NCBI GenBank assembly: GCA_035540955.1 | Contig: DATLFP010000058.1 | Span: forward strand, 10,042-74,041 | DNA from: DATLFP01 sp035540955 | GTDB lineage: Bacteria > Actinomycetota > Acidimicrobiia > Acidimicrobiales > CADCSY01 | Length of the DNA: 64,000 bases | Reading direction: 5' to 3' | In this document: one piece after another, positions 53,601-62,098 of the stretch | Position numbering within the stretch: position 1 is the first letter of the stretch | How the letters are laid out: each line of letters begins with the position of its first letter | Notes under the pieces: generated by a model | What the model was told of the DNA's origin: nothing | The model's database searches: none | The model's input: only the letters and a program-made list of their open reading frames with translations | Program-made: the position numbers and the translations under genes

Positions 53601-54470
53601 ATGCCGCGCGCGCAGTGCAATGGGATCGAGATCGAGTTCGACACCTTCGGGAGCAGCGACGACCCCGCCCTCCTGCTGATCATGGGCTTCAGCGCCCAGA
53701 TGACGGCGTGGGAGGAGGGGTTCTGCCGCCGCCTCGCCGACGAGGGCTTCCACGTCATCCGGTTCGACAACCGCGACGTCGGGCTGTCGTCCCGCATCAC
53801 CGGTGGGCCCGAGCCCGACATCGCCAAGGCGATGAGCGGCGACCCCTCGTCGGCGGCCTACACCCTCGACGACATGGCCGACGACGCCGCCGGACTGCTC
53901 GACGCGCTGGGGATCGACACCGCCCACATCGTCGGCGCGTCGATGGGCGGCATGATCGCCCAGCTGGTCGCGTGCCGGCATCCGGAGAAGACGCTGAGCC
54001 TCTGCTCGATCATGTCGACCACCGGAGACCCGTCGGTGGGCCAGCCGCAGCCCGAGGCGATCGCCGCCCTGCTCGCGCCGCGGCCCACCACCCGCGAGGA
54101 GGCGGTGGAGCGGGGCGGTGAGGTGGGCCGCATCATCGGCTCACCCGTCCACTTCGACGAGGCGAAGGCGCGCCAGCGGGCGGGCGAGGCGTTCGACCGG
54201 GCCAACGACCCGGACGGCGTCGCCCGGCAGCTCGTGGCGATCATGGCGTCGGCCGACCGCACGCCGGCGCTGGGCAACGTGAACGTGCCCACCCTCGTGA
54301 TCCACGGCGCCGCCGACCCGCTCGTGACGCCGAGCGGCGGTGAGGCCACGGCGAAGGCGGTGCCCGGCGCCGACCTGCTCGTGCTCGAGGAGATGGGCCA
54401 CGACCTGCCCGAGCCGCTGTGGCCGGGCATCGTCGACGCCATCGTCACCAACGCCAGGAGGGCTTCCTAG
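53601..54470 (+). CDS. Alpha/beta hydrolase
   Basis: A 289-residue hydrolase. The oxyanion region LLLIMGFSAQMTAWEEGF, the nucleophile elbow VGASMGGMIAQ (Ser in G-x-S-x-G), an acidic residue in IHGAADPLVTP and His in EEMGHDLPEP complete the triad. Similar to lipid/ester hydrolases such as aclacinomycin esterase-like proteins. The start is put at ATG 53601 because the TATGAT box fits a leaderless TSS there; ATG 53589 lies inside the box. The stop abuts the ATG of the racemase gene, so the pair is an operon, which hints at a thioester or ester substrate from branched-chain lipids. Confidence 0.86.
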   Translation: MPRAQCNGIEIEFDTFGSSDDPALLLIMGFSAQMTAWEEGFCRRLADEGFHVIRFDNRDVGLSSRITGGPEPDIAKAMSGDPSSAAYTLDDMADDAAGLLDALGIDTAHIVGASMGGMIAQLVACRHPEKTLSLCSIMSTTGDPSVGQPQPEAIAALLAPRPTTREEAVERGGEVGRIIGSPVHFDEAKARQRAGEAFDRANDPDGVARQLVAIMASADRTPALGNVNVPTLVIHGAADPLVTPSGGEATAKAVPGADLLVLEEMGHDLPEPLWPGIVDAIVTNARRAS

Positions 54471-55619
54471 ATGGGCACCGGACCGCTCAGCGGCTACACG
54501 ATCATCGAGCTCGCCGGGATCGGTCCCGGCCCGTTCTGCGGGATGCTCCTCTCCGATCTCGGCGCCGACGTGATCCGCGTCGACCGCGCCCAGGCGGTTC
54601 GGGGCGGCGACCCCGCCAACCCGCCGCTCGACATCCTCGCCCGGGGCCGGCGCTCGATCGGCGTCGACCTGAAGAACCCCGACGGCGTCGAGACCGTGCT
54701 GAAGCTGGTGGAGAAGGCCGACGCCCTCTTCGAGGGGTTCCGGCCCGGCGTCACCGAGCGCCTCGGCCTCGGCCCCGACACCTGCCTGGCCCGCAACCCG
54801 ACGCTCGTCTACGGGCGCATGACGGGCTGGGGCCAGGAGGGCCCCTACGCCCACGCCGCCGGCCACGACATCAACTACATCGCCCTCGCCGGCGCGCTGC
54901 ATCCCATCGGCCGCGCCGGCCAGGCGCCGGTGCCCCCGCTCAACCTCGTCGGTGACTTCGGGGGAGGCGGGCTCATGCTCGCGTTCGGCATCGTCTGCGC
55001 CCTCCTCGACGCCCAGAAGACCGGCACCGGCCAGGTCATCGACGCCGCCATGGTCGACGGGGCCGCCACCCTCACGGCGTTCGTCTACGGCCTCAAGGCG
55101 ATGGGCATGTGGACGACGGAGCGGGGCACGAACCTGCTCGACACCGGCGCCCACTTCTACGACGTCTACGAGACCAAGGACGGCGAGCACGTGTCGATCG
55201 GCTCGATCGAGCCGCAGTTCTACGCCGAGCTGCGCCGGCTGGCCGGACTCGACGACGACGAGTGGAGCGCGCAGATGGACCGCTCGCAGTGGCCGGCGCT
55301 CAAGGAGAAGATCGCGGCCGTCTTCAAGACCAGGACCCGCGACGAGTGGAACGGCATCATGGAGCACACCGACGTCTGCTACGCCCCGGTGCTCTCCTTC
55401 GACGAGGCCTACCAGCACCCCCACAACATCGCCCGCGGCACGTTCAAGGAGGTGGCGGGGATCGTGCAGCCCGGACCGTCGCCGCGGTTCTCGCGCACGC
55501 CGGGCGAGATCCAGGGCCCGGCGGCCCACGCCGGCCAGCACACCGACGACGTGCTCGCCGGGTTCGGCTTCGACGCCTCCGAGATCGCCAAGCTCCGAGA
55601 GGCCGGCGCGGTCAGGTGA
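54471..55619 (+). CDS. mcr: Alpha-methylacyl-CoA racemase (CaiB/BaiF family)
   Basis: A 382-residue type III CoA-transferase-fold enzyme. YTIIELAGIGPGPFCGMLLSDLGADVIRVDR is the N-terminal signature of the racemase group; GHDINYIALAGAL and LLDTGAHFYDVYE follow; the catalytic His/Asp pair lies in AAGHDIN and later Asp. The mycobacterial Mcr interconverts (2R)- and (2S)-methylacyl-CoA, making branched chains fit beta-oxidation. This supports the branched-chain or sterol-side-chain degradation picture drawn from the MaoC, SDR and FadE genes. ATG follows directly on the hydrolase stop. Confidence 0.9.
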   Translation: MGTGPLSGYTIIELAGIGPGPFCGMLLSDLGADVIRVDRAQAVRGGDPANPPLDILARGRRSIGVDLKNPDGVETVLKLVEKADALFEGFRPGVTERLGLGPDTCLARNPTLVYGRMTGWGQEGPYAHAAGHDINYIALAGALHPIGRAGQAPVPPLNLVGDFGGGGLMLAFGIVCALLDAQKTGTGQVIDAAMVDGAATLTAFVYGLKAMGMWTTERGTNLLDTGAHFYDVYETKDGEHVSIGSIEPQFYAELRRLAGLDDDEWSAQMDRSQWPALKEKIAAVFKTRTRDEWNGIMEHTDVCYAPVLSFDEAYQHPHNIARGTFKEVAGIVQPGPSPRFSRTPGEIQGPAAHAGQHTDDVLAGFGFDASEIAKLREAGAVR

Positions 55620-55668
55620 CGAGGTGCGTGTCGCGTCGCGGCGCCGGCGCGCAGGTGCAGGCTCGTCT

Positions 55669-55721
55669 GAGCGGCAAGCCGCACGCCGAAGGCCGCTACG
55701 CGCAGCGCGGAGACCACTGAG
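55669..55721 (+). repeat. Intergenic repeat family A, partial copy 3
   Basis: Starts GAGCGGCAAGCCG (as in the long copies), continues GCCGAAGGCCG and ends CGCGCAGCGCGGAGACCACTGAG directly before the next ATG. It fills most of the 102-base gap after the racemase gene. Confidence 0.6.
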
Positions 55722-56507
55722 ATGGCGACGCTCGTCTGCTTCCACGCCCACCCCGACGACGAGTCGATCGCCACCGGTGGGGTCATGGCGAAGGCGGCCG
55801 ACGACGGCCACACGGTCGTCCTCGTGATCGCCACCAAGGGCGAGGAGGGCGAGGTGCCCGACGGGTTCCTGGCCGACGGCGAGCAGCTCGGCGACCGGCG
55901 GGTGCAGGAGACGATGGCGTCGGCCAAGGAGCTGGGCGTGGCGGCCGTCGAGTTCCTCGGCTACCGCGACTCGGGGATGATCGGCACCGCCACCAACGAC
56001 GACCCGACGTGCTTCTGGCGAGCCGACGTGGAGGAAGCCGCCCACCGCCTGGCGGTGCTGCTCACCGAGCACGAGGCCGACGTCCTGACCGTGTACGACT
56101 CGAACGGCAACTACGGGCACCCCGACCACATCCAGGTCCACCGCGTGGGGGTCAGGGCTGCGGAGATCGCCGGGGTCGAGCAGGTGTACGAGGCGACGAT
56201 GAACCGCGACTACATCCAGCGGAACATCGCGGCGATGCGGGAGGCGGCGGGCGACGACGTGCCCGACGACCTGCCCGACGCGGACTTCGAGATCGGCGTG
56301 CCCGAGACCCTCATCACCACCGCCGTCGACGTGACCCCGTGGATCGCCCGCAAGCGGGCGTCGATGCGGGCCCACGCCAGCCAGATCTCGGAGCAGTCGT
56401 TCTTCCTGGCCATGCCCGACGAGGTGTTCGCCCAGGCGTTCGGCACCGAGTGGTACATCCATCGGGGCGTCGAACCCACCCAGCCCTGGGAAGACGCCAT
56501 CCTCTGA
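55722..56507 (+). CDS. LmbE/PIG-L family deacetylase (mycothiol S-conjugate amidase-like)
   Basis: A 261-residue zinc amidase. HPDDE at 10-14 (His10, Asp13 metal ligands) and GHPDHIQVHR (third His) mark the family; SNGNYGHPDH is closest to the mycothiol-linked Mca/MshB branch. Those enzymes cleave glucosaminyl-inositol amide bonds in mycothiol metabolism; the exact role here is not certain. ATG start. Stop overlaps the next ATG (TGATG), so the histidine phosphatase is translated along with it. Confidence 0.85.
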   Translation: MATLVCFHAHPDDESIATGGVMAKAADDGHTVVLVIATKGEEGEVPDGFLADGEQLGDRRVQETMASAKELGVAAVEFLGYRDSGMIGTATNDDPTCFWRADVEEAAHRLAVLLTEHEADVLTVYDSNGNYGHPDHIQVHRVGVRAAEIAGVEQVYEATMNRDYIQRNIAAMREAAGDDVPDDLPDADFEIGVPETLITTAVDVTPWIARKRASMRAHASQISEQSFFLAMPDEVFAQAFGTEWYIHRGVEPTQPWEDAIL

Positions 56508-57058
56508 TGCGCATCACGCTGGTCCGGCACGGTCAGGCCGCGGCGGGATGGGGCGACGACCTCGATCCCGGTCTGTCGGCGATCGGTCGCGAGCAGGCCG
56601 AGGCGACGGCGGCCGCACTCGAGCACCTGGGCCCGCTGCCCATCGTGTGCTCGCCGTTGCGCCGGTGCCGGGAGACGGCGGCCCCGTTCGCGGCGCGGTG
56701 GGGCGTCGATCCGGTCGTCGACGGCGCGGTGGGGGAGATCGTCTCGCCCGCCGACGCCGCCGGCCTCGAGGCCCGCAGCGCCTGGTTGCGCACGGCGATG
56801 CAGGGCCGGTGGTCCGACCTCGGCGCCGAGCACGCCGCGTGGCGCCAGCGGGTGCTCGACCGGATCCGCGCCGTCGACACCGACACGGTGGTCCACTCGC
56901 ACTTCATCGCCATCAACGTGGTCGTGGGCGCCGCCCTCGGCGACGACCGGGTCGTGTGCTTCGCCCCCGACAACTGCTCGTGGACCGTCGTCGACGTCAC
57001 CGCCGACGGGATCAGCGTCGTCGAGCTCGGTCGACAGGCCACGACCGAGGTCCGCTAG
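56507..57058 (+). CDS. Histidine phosphatase family protein
   Basis: A 183-residue phosphoglycerate-mutase-like protein. RHG at 7-9 (LVRHGQ, phosphoacceptor His8), CSPLRRCRETAAPFA (Arg ligands) and the second His in VVHSHFIAIN make the active site. It could be a phosphatase of small phosphorylated molecules. ATG start at 56507, overlapping the previous stop by one base. Next gene starts 3 bases after its stop; a three-gene run. Confidence 0.87.
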   Translation: MRITLVRHGQAAAGWGDDLDPGLSAIGREQAEATAAALEHLGPLPIVCSPLRRCRETAAPFAARWGVDPVVDGAVGEIVSPADAAGLEARSAWLRTAMQGRWSDLGAEHAAWRQRVLDRIRAVDTDTVVHSHFIAINVVVGAALGDDRVVCFAPDNCSWTVVDVTADGISVVELGRQATTEVR

Positions 57059-57060
57059 CG

Positions 57061-58179
57061 GTGCCCGCTCTCGGCGACTGGACCCACACCGGCTACACGC
57101 AGCAGGTCCACTTCGGGACCGGCGCCATCGACGGCGTGGGGAAGATCCTGCGCGACCTCGGCCTCCGGCGGGTGCTGCTCGTCACCACCCAGGGCCGGGC
57201 CGCCTCGCCCGAGGGCGAACGCCTCCAGCGATCGATCGGGCGCGCCGCGGTCGGCACCTTCGCCGGGGTGCAGTCGCACGTGCCGACGACCGCCGTGCAG
57301 GCCGCCCTGCGGCAGGCGCACACCGAGGGCATCGACGGCGTCGTGAGCTTCGGCGGCGGCTCGTGCGCCGACCTCGGCAAGGCGGTGTGCTTCTTCCTCG
57401 AGCAGGAGTCTGGCGCCCCGGGCTCCTCCTACGCCGACACCGCCGCCGTGCGCCACGTGGCGGTCCCCACCACGTACTCGGGCGCCGAGCTCACCGGCTT
57501 CTTCGGCATGACCGACGAGACGGCCCGGTCCAAGACCGGCGCCGGTGGGCCGACGATCGTGCCGGTCGCCGCCGTCTACGACCCCGACGCCACCCGGTCG
57601 ACGCCGGCGCGCGTCAGCGCCGAGACCGGCATGAACTGCCTGGCGCACGGGATCGAGGCGGCGTGGTCGCCCTACCGCTCGCCGGAGGCCGAGGTGATCG
57701 CGCTGGCCTGCATCGAGCGGGTGGCCGACGCCCTGCCGCGGGTGGTGGACGCCCCCGACGACCTGGGGGCCCGCAGCGACATGCTCATCGGCGCCGTCCT
57801 CGGCGGCCGGTGCCTGCACAACGCGCAGATGGGCGTGCACCACGGCCTCTCGCAGCTGCTCGGCGGGCGCACCGGGATCCCCCACGGGCTCGCCAACGCG
57901 CTCGTGCTGCCGCACGCCATGCGGTTCAACGCCGAGGCGGTCCCCGAGGAGCTGCGCCGCATCGGCCGGGCCCTCGGCGACGAGGACGACCCCGCGGGGG
58001 CGGTGGAGCGGCTGCGGGCGCGCATCGGGCTGCCCGCCGGCATCTCCGACCTCGGCCTCGTCGTCGATGACGACCTTGCCGCCGTCGCCCGCCTGTCGCA
58101 GCAGAACCGCAGCGTCCGGGCCAACCCCCGCCCGGTGAGCGAGGCCGACGCCCTCGCCATCCTCGAAGCGGCCTGGTGA
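57061..58179 (+). CDS. Iron-containing alcohol dehydrogenase / maleylacetate reductase family
   Basis: A 372-residue family III dehydrogenase. The NAD domain holds VVSFGGGSCADLGKA, PTTYSGAELTGFFGMTD is the region used for nucleotide and substrate, and metal ligands appear in CLAHGIEAAW, GVHHGLSQLLGG and GIPHGLANALVLPH. The TYSGAELT sequence points to the maleylacetate reductase branch, which reduces maleylacetate in aromatic-ring degradation; iron ADH is the alternative. GTG start at 57061, near the stop of the phosphatase gene. Confidence 0.86.
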   Translation: MPALGDWTHTGYTQQVHFGTGAIDGVGKILRDLGLRRVLLVTTQGRAASPEGERLQRSIGRAAVGTFAGVQSHVPTTAVQAALRQAHTEGIDGVVSFGGGSCADLGKAVCFFLEQESGAPGSSYADTAAVRHVAVPTTYSGAELTGFFGMTDETARSKTGAGGPTIVPVAAVYDPDATRSTPARVSAETGMNCLAHGIEAAWSPYRSPEAEVIALACIERVADALPRVVDAPDDLGARSDMLIGAVLGGRCLHNAQMGVHHGLSQLLGGRTGIPHGLANALVLPHAMRFNAEAVPEELRRIGRALGDEDDPAGAVERLRARIGLPAGISDLGLVVDDDLAAVARLSQQNRSVRANPRPVSEADALAILEAAW

Positions 58180-58223
58180 CCGGAGCGCGCGCGGGCGGCC
58201 GGGCGCACGACAGACTGGGGTCC

Positions 58224-58706
58224 ATGCCGGAGATCGAGGAGACGCTGCTGCCGGGCGTCGGCGTCCGGCACGAGTTCAGGTCCGAGAGCGGCGACCGGGT
58301 CTCGGTGGTCACCCACCGAGGCGGTCGGCGCGAGATCGCCATGTACGACCGGCGGGATCCGGATGCGTGCACCGGCGTGATCCACCTGAGCATCGACGAG
58401 ACCAGGCTGCTCGCCGACCTCCTCGGGGCCACCCACGTCGGGGAGACGGCACGGGTGGTCGAGCAGGAGATCGAGGGCCTGGGCATCGACTGGGTGACGG
58501 TGCCGCCCGAGTCGACCTACGCCGGGGCCACGATCGGCGACGGCGCGTTCCGCACCCGGACCGGCGTGTCGATCGTCGCGGTGCTGCGGGACGGCACCAC
58601 GATCCCGGCCCCCGGGCCCGACCAGGTCTTCGACGCCGGCGACGTGCTCGTCGCTGTCGGCACGCCGGACGGGCTCGAGCAGCTCCGCTCCCTCCTCGCT
58701 TCGTGA
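58224..58706 (+). CDS. KhtT-like TrkA-C regulatory subunit
   Basis: A 160-residue soluble protein. N-terminal half of unknown fold with LLPGVGVRHEFRSESGDRVSVV, the C-terminal half a RCK_C/TrkA-C domain (DGAFRTRTGVSIVAVLRDGTTIPAPGPDQVFDAGDVLVAVG by position 95-155). KhtT of Bacillus gates the antiporter KhtU with cyclic-di-AMP or pH. ATG at 58224; the longer frame from 58176 is less family-like. Stop overlaps the next GTG by 4 bases, so it is coupled to the antiporter. Confidence 0.85.
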   Translation: MPEIEETLLPGVGVRHEFRSESGDRVSVVTHRGGRREIAMYDRRDPDACTGVIHLSIDETRLLADLLGATHVGETARVVEQEIEGLGIDWVTVPPESTYAGATIGDGAFRTRTGVSIVAVLRDGTTIPAPGPDQVFDAGDVLVAVGTPDGLEQLRSLLAS

Positions 58707-59881
58707 ACGTCCTCGCGATCGCCGGCGCCGACGCCGCGACCGCGTTTGTCGAGATCGGCTGCGTCGCCCTCGTCCTCGCCGCGCTGTCGCGCCTCGCCGG
58801 CCGCCTCACCATCAGTGCCATCCCCCTCTACCTCCTGGCCGGCCTGTCGGTGGGCGACGGCGGCATCGCCCGGCTGCAGGTCAGCTCGGAGTTCATCGAG
58901 CTCGTCGCCGAGATCGGCGTCCTCCTCCTGCTGCTCACCCTCGGTCTCGAGTACTCCGCCGAGGAGCTCCGCCACGGGCTGCGCACCGGCGTCCCGACCG
59001 GCACGGTCGACGCGCTCGCCAACTTCGTGCCGGGCTTCGCCGTCGGGCTCGCCGTCGGGTGGGAGCTCGAAGCCGCCGTGCTGCTCGGCGGGGTCACGTG
59101 GGTGAGCTCGTCGGGCATCGTCTCGAAGGTCCTCACCGAGCTCGACCGCCTCGGCAACCGCGAGACGCCGGCGATCCTCAACCTGCTCGTGATCGAGGAC
59201 CTGGCCATGGCGGTGTTCCTGCCGGTCGCCGCCGCCCTCGCGCTCGGCAGCGACGCCTTCTCCACGGCGCGGACCGTCGGCATCGCGCTCGTGGCGGTCG
59301 GGGTGATCCTCCTGATCGCCCTGCGCCTGGGCGACCGGCTGAGCTCGGTGCTCGAGCCCGGCGGCGACGAGTCGCTCCTGCTCGCCGTGTTCGGCCTCAC
59401 CCTCCTCGTCGGCGGCATCGCCCAGCACTTCCAGGTGTCGGCCGCCATCGGCGCCTTCCTCGTCGGCCTCGCCCTGTCGGGCCCCGTGCAGGAGCGGGCG
59501 GCGGCGCTCATCGAACCGCTGCGCGATCTGTTCGCGGCGGTGTTCTTCCTCTTCTTCGGGTTCCAGATCCACCCCGCCGACCTCGCCGGCGGCCTGGCCG
59601 TCGCCTCCGTCCTGCTCGTGCTCGGCGGCGCCGGCAAGCTGGCCAGCGGCTGGTTCGCGGCGGCCCGGGCCGGCGTGGCGCGACCGGGCCGGATCCGGGC
59701 TGGGGTGACGCTCATGGCCCGTGGCGAGTTCTCGGTGGTGATCGCCAGCCTGGGCGCCGGGCTCGCGTCGGGCCACCAGCTGGCCGCGGTGACGGCGGCC
59801 TTCGTGCTGCTGACCGCGGTGGTCGGCCCCATCGCCGCCCGCCGGGCCGGGGCTGTTCCACTCGCCACGAGGTCGCCGTAG
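58703..59881 (+). CDS. Cation:proton antiporter, KhtU/KefB-like (CPA2)
   Basis: A 392-residue membrane protein with about 12 transmembrane segments. LGLEYSAEELRHG (after helix 3), GVTWVSSSGIVSKVL and LLVIEDLAMAVFLPVA with its transport Asp, and the half-helix MARGEFSVVIASLGAG are the CPA2 landmarks. It lacks the C-terminal RCK domain of KefB, which is instead made by the coupled KhtT-like gene. K+/H+ exchange in pH or osmotic response is the likely role. Starts GTG, overlapping the previous TGA. Confidence 0.9.
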   Translation: MNVLAIAGADAATAFVEIGCVALVLAALSRLAGRLTISAIPLYLLAGLSVGDGGIARLQVSSEFIELVAEIGVLLLLLTLGLEYSAEELRHGLRTGVPTGTVDALANFVPGFAVGLAVGWELEAAVLLGGVTWVSSSGIVSKVLTELDRLGNRETPAILNLLVIEDLAMAVFLPVAAALALGSDAFSTARTVGIALVAVGVILLIALRLGDRLSSVLEPGGDESLLLAVFGLTLLVGGIAQHFQVSAAIGAFLVGLALSGPVQERAAALIEPLRDLFAAVFFLFFGFQIHPADLAGGLAVASVLLVLGGAGKLASGWFAAARAGVARPGRIRAGVTLMARGEFSVVIASLGAGLASGHQLAAVTAAFVLLTAVVGPIAARRAGAVPLATRSP

Positions 59882-59891
59882 GCTCGGTCAC

Positions 59892-60479
59892 ATGACCGAC
59901 GACACCGTGCGCTGGCGGGGCGTCCACCACCTCGCGCTCATCACCACCGACATGGACCGGACCGTGCGGTTCTGGCACGGCGTGCTCGGCGCCCGGCTGG
60001 TCACCACCTTGGCCACGCCGGCGTTCCGGCACTACTTCTTCGAGATCGGGACCGGCAACACGATCGCGTTCTTCGAGTACTTCGGCGTCGAGGTCCACTC
60101 CTTCGCCAAGCCCGCCGGGGTGCCGTTCCCGCAGGCGTCGCAGTTCGACCACCTGTCGATGCACCTCGCCGACGAGGACGCGCTGCAGCGCCTGCGCGAC
60201 CGCCTGAAGGAGCACGGGTGCGAGGTCACCGACGTCGTCGACCACGGCTTCCTCCGGTCGATCTACTTCAACGACCCCAACGGCATCGCCCTCGAGGCGT
60301 CGTGGTGGACGATCGACCCGACCGGGCGGCCCGCCGACTACACCGACGAGGGGCTGTTCGCCGACCCCGACCCGGTGCCGGCGGTGCTCGAGCTGCGCGA
60401 CCGCGGCGAGCTGGCGTCGACCGTCGCCACCCAGCTGGTCGACGAGGTCACCCGCGACTACTACAAGGCCGGCGCGTAG
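59892..60479 (+). CDS. VOC-family protein, two-module
   Basis: A 195-residue vicinal-oxygen-chelate protein with paired beta-alpha-beta-beta-beta modules: VHHLALITTDMDRTVRFWHGVLGARL opens the first, QFDHLSMHLADEDALQRLRD the second. His in HHLAL and FDHLS, and Glu in ALEASWW are placed for metal. It may be a dioxygenase or isomerase. ATG start preceded by TAGGCT (59879-59884) at 8 bases, which overlaps the antiporter stop; leaderless is possible. Three bases before the MhuD-like gene, so the two are likely in one transcript. Confidence 0.82.
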   Translation: MTDDTVRWRGVHHLALITTDMDRTVRFWHGVLGARLVTTLATPAFRHYFFEIGTGNTIAFFEYFGVEVHSFAKPAGVPFPQASQFDHLSMHLADEDALQRLRDRLKEHGCEVTDVVDHGFLRSIYFNDPNGIALEASWWTIDPTGRPADYTDEGLFADPDPVPAVLELRDRGELASTVATQLVDEVTRDYYKAGA

Positions 60480-60482
60480 GCG

Positions 60483-60809
60483 ATGACCGTCATCAAGATC
60501 AACGCCATCACCGTGCCCGCCGAGAGCGGCGACGAGCTGGGCAAGCGCTTCGCGGCCCGGGCCGGCGCCGTCGACGGCCAGCCCGGGTTCGAGGGCTTCG
60601 AGCTGCTGCGCCCGACCGACGACCGCACCACCTGGCTCGTCGTGACCCGGTGGAAGGACGAGGAGTCCTTCAACGCCTGGGTGTCCTCGCCGGCGTTCAT
60701 GCACGGGCACCGGGGCGTGGCCGGCGGCGCGTCGCCCCACGGCGGCGACGGCGAGCAGCAGCCGGTGGCGATGTCGAGCGAGCTCTGGAGCTACGAGCCC
60801 GCTCTCTGA
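60483..60809 (+). CDS. Heme-degrading monooxygenase-like protein (MhuD type)
   Basis: A 108-residue dimeric ferredoxin-fold protein. It aligns from the start with MhuD of Mycobacterium (VKINAI-like opening): Asn7 in IKINAI and Trp66 in FNAWVSSP match the key residues, with His74 or His76 (FMHGHRG) as candidate heme ligand. MhuD opens heme to mycobilin and releases iron. The C-terminus SSELWSYEPAL differs from MhuD. Co-transcribed with the VOC gene, it could also be a quinone-oxidising antibiotic-biosynthesis-type monooxygenase. ATG start. Confidence 0.78.
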   Translation: MTVIKINAITVPAESGDELGKRFAARAGAVDGQPGFEGFELLRPTDDRTTWLVVTRWKDEESFNAWVSSPAFMHGHRGVAGGASPHGGDGEQQPVAMSSELWSYEPAL

Positions 60810-60893
60810 CGCACCTCCGGGTTGCGTTTCCCGGGGGCTAACGTTGGCAAGACAAGCAGTCGACCGCCGGCGGCATGCGTAGGGGGACCACCC

Positions 60894-61727
60894 GTGAAGC
60901 AGATCCTTCCCGTCGAAGAGCTCGCCCGGGACTCCCGGTTCGAGAAGATGAAGGTCGAAGAGCTGATCTTCGACCCCCGCAACGCGTCCGCGTCCACCCA
61001 GAAGGAGCGCCAGAGCGGCTTCAAGCCGACCGACGTCGACGCCCCCGATGCCGTGCGCGGGCTCATGCACGGGATCTTCGTGGGCGAGATCCAGGCGCTC
61101 GAGGTGGCCGGACGCACCTGCTGGGACTTCCCGACCGGCAAGGGCGCCGACCAGGCACCGTTCGAGCTGAAGCTCGACATGGCCCGGCAGTGCTGGGACG
61201 AGGCCCGCCACGTCGAGATCTCCGTGAAGCTGAGCGACCACATGGGTTCGGAGATCGGCGAGTTCGCCGAGCAGACCCTGCTCTACGAGGCCGGCTGCAA
61301 CATCGATCCGGTGCTGCGGCTCTGCGGGGTCAACCGCGCCCTCGAGGGCCTGGCCATCGACGTGTTCAACACGATGCGGGAGTTCGGCGAGGTCACCACC
61401 GACCCGGTCCTCTACTTCTGCGAGGACTGGATGCTGGCCGACGAGGTCACCCACGTGAAGATGGGCTCCGACTGGCTCCGGCGCATCACCGCCGACGACC
61501 CCGACCGCCAGAAGAACGCCCTCGAGTTCCAGCGGGCCGTCGACAAGCTGTTCTCCTTCGGTGGGTTCCGCGGCGAGCAGGAGGAGAACCCGGTGCACCT
61601 GGCCCGCACCTTCCGGGCCCTCGCCGGGTTCAGCGACGACGAGATCGAGGATCTCGTCGAGGCGAGCGCCGAGGCCTACGCCGAGGCCCAGGCCATGCAG
61701 GCGGCCAACGCCGCCCAGGCCAGCTGA
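60894..61727 (+). CDS. DUF455-family ferritin-like protein
   Basis: A 277-residue helical protein with ferritin-like iron-site motifs: Glu in GEIQALEVAGR, EARH in CWDEARHVEI (Glu, His), and EVTHV in ADEVTHVKMGS (Glu, His), plus Glu in LLYEAG. The DUF455 family is related to diiron oxygenases such as tRNA-modifying MiaE, but no activity is known. The start GTG 60894 has an AGGGGGA site 7 bases upstream. Directly after the MhuD-like gene, so it could be part of iron handling. Its TGA overlaps the CTG start candidate of the next gene. Confidence 0.82.
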   Translation: MKQILPVEELARDSRFEKMKVEELIFDPRNASASTQKERQSGFKPTDVDAPDAVRGLMHGIFVGEIQALEVAGRTCWDFPTGKGADQAPFELKLDMARQCWDEARHVEISVKLSDHMGSEIGEFAEQTLLYEAGCNIDPVLRLCGVNRALEGLAIDVFNTMREFGEVTTDPVLYFCEDWMLADEVTHVKMGSDWLRRITADDPDRQKNALEFQRAVDKLFSFGGFRGEQEENPVHLARTFRALAGFSDDEIEDLVEASAEAYAEAQAMQAANAAQAS

Positions 61728-62086
61728 CCCTCCGCGAGCTCCACATCGCCGGTGCCTGGGTGGTGGTGGTGGCCAACGCCGCGGCCGGCGGCTGGGCCCT
61801 CGGCGCCCACCGCTGGGAGGCGCTCCGGCACCGGGCGCTGTGGTGGTTCACCGCCGCCGCCGAGATCGCGATCTTCGTGCAGGTGGCCCTGGGCGTCGCC
61901 CACATGCGGGCCGACGACATCGAGCCCGCCGAGTTCCACATGTTCTACGGGTTCGTGGCAATCATCGCGGTGGCGGTCGTCTACTCGTACCGCCAGCAGA
62001 TGCGGCACCGGCTGTACCTGCTCTACGGCTTGGGCGGGCTGTTCCTGATGGGCCTCGGCATCCGTGCCATGGTCCTGCACAACTGA
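61724..62086 (+). CDS. Small four-helix membrane protein with possible CTG start
   Basis: About 120 residues, four hydrophobic segments (AGAWVVVVANAAAGGWALG; WWFTAAAEIAIFVQVALGVAH; FHMFYGFVAIIAVAVVYSY; LYLLYGLGGLFLMGLGIRAM), with conserved His and Arg at the loops. No ATG or GTG precedes the first helix in frame; the only early candidate is CTG at 61724, which overlaps the TGA of DUF455 in the CTGA pattern seen with ATGA/GTGA elsewhere in the window. GTG at 61760 would cut the first helix. No recognised family; it might be a redox or heme membrane helper. Immediately followed by another membrane gene. Confidence 0.6.
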   Translation: MTLRELHIAGAWVVVVANAAAGGWALGAHRWEALRHRALWWFTAAAEIAIFVQVALGVAHMRADDIEPAEFHMFYGFVAIIAVAVVYSYRQQMRHRLYLLYGLGGLFLMGLGIRAMVLHN

Positions 62087-62098
62087 GGAGGCATCGAA

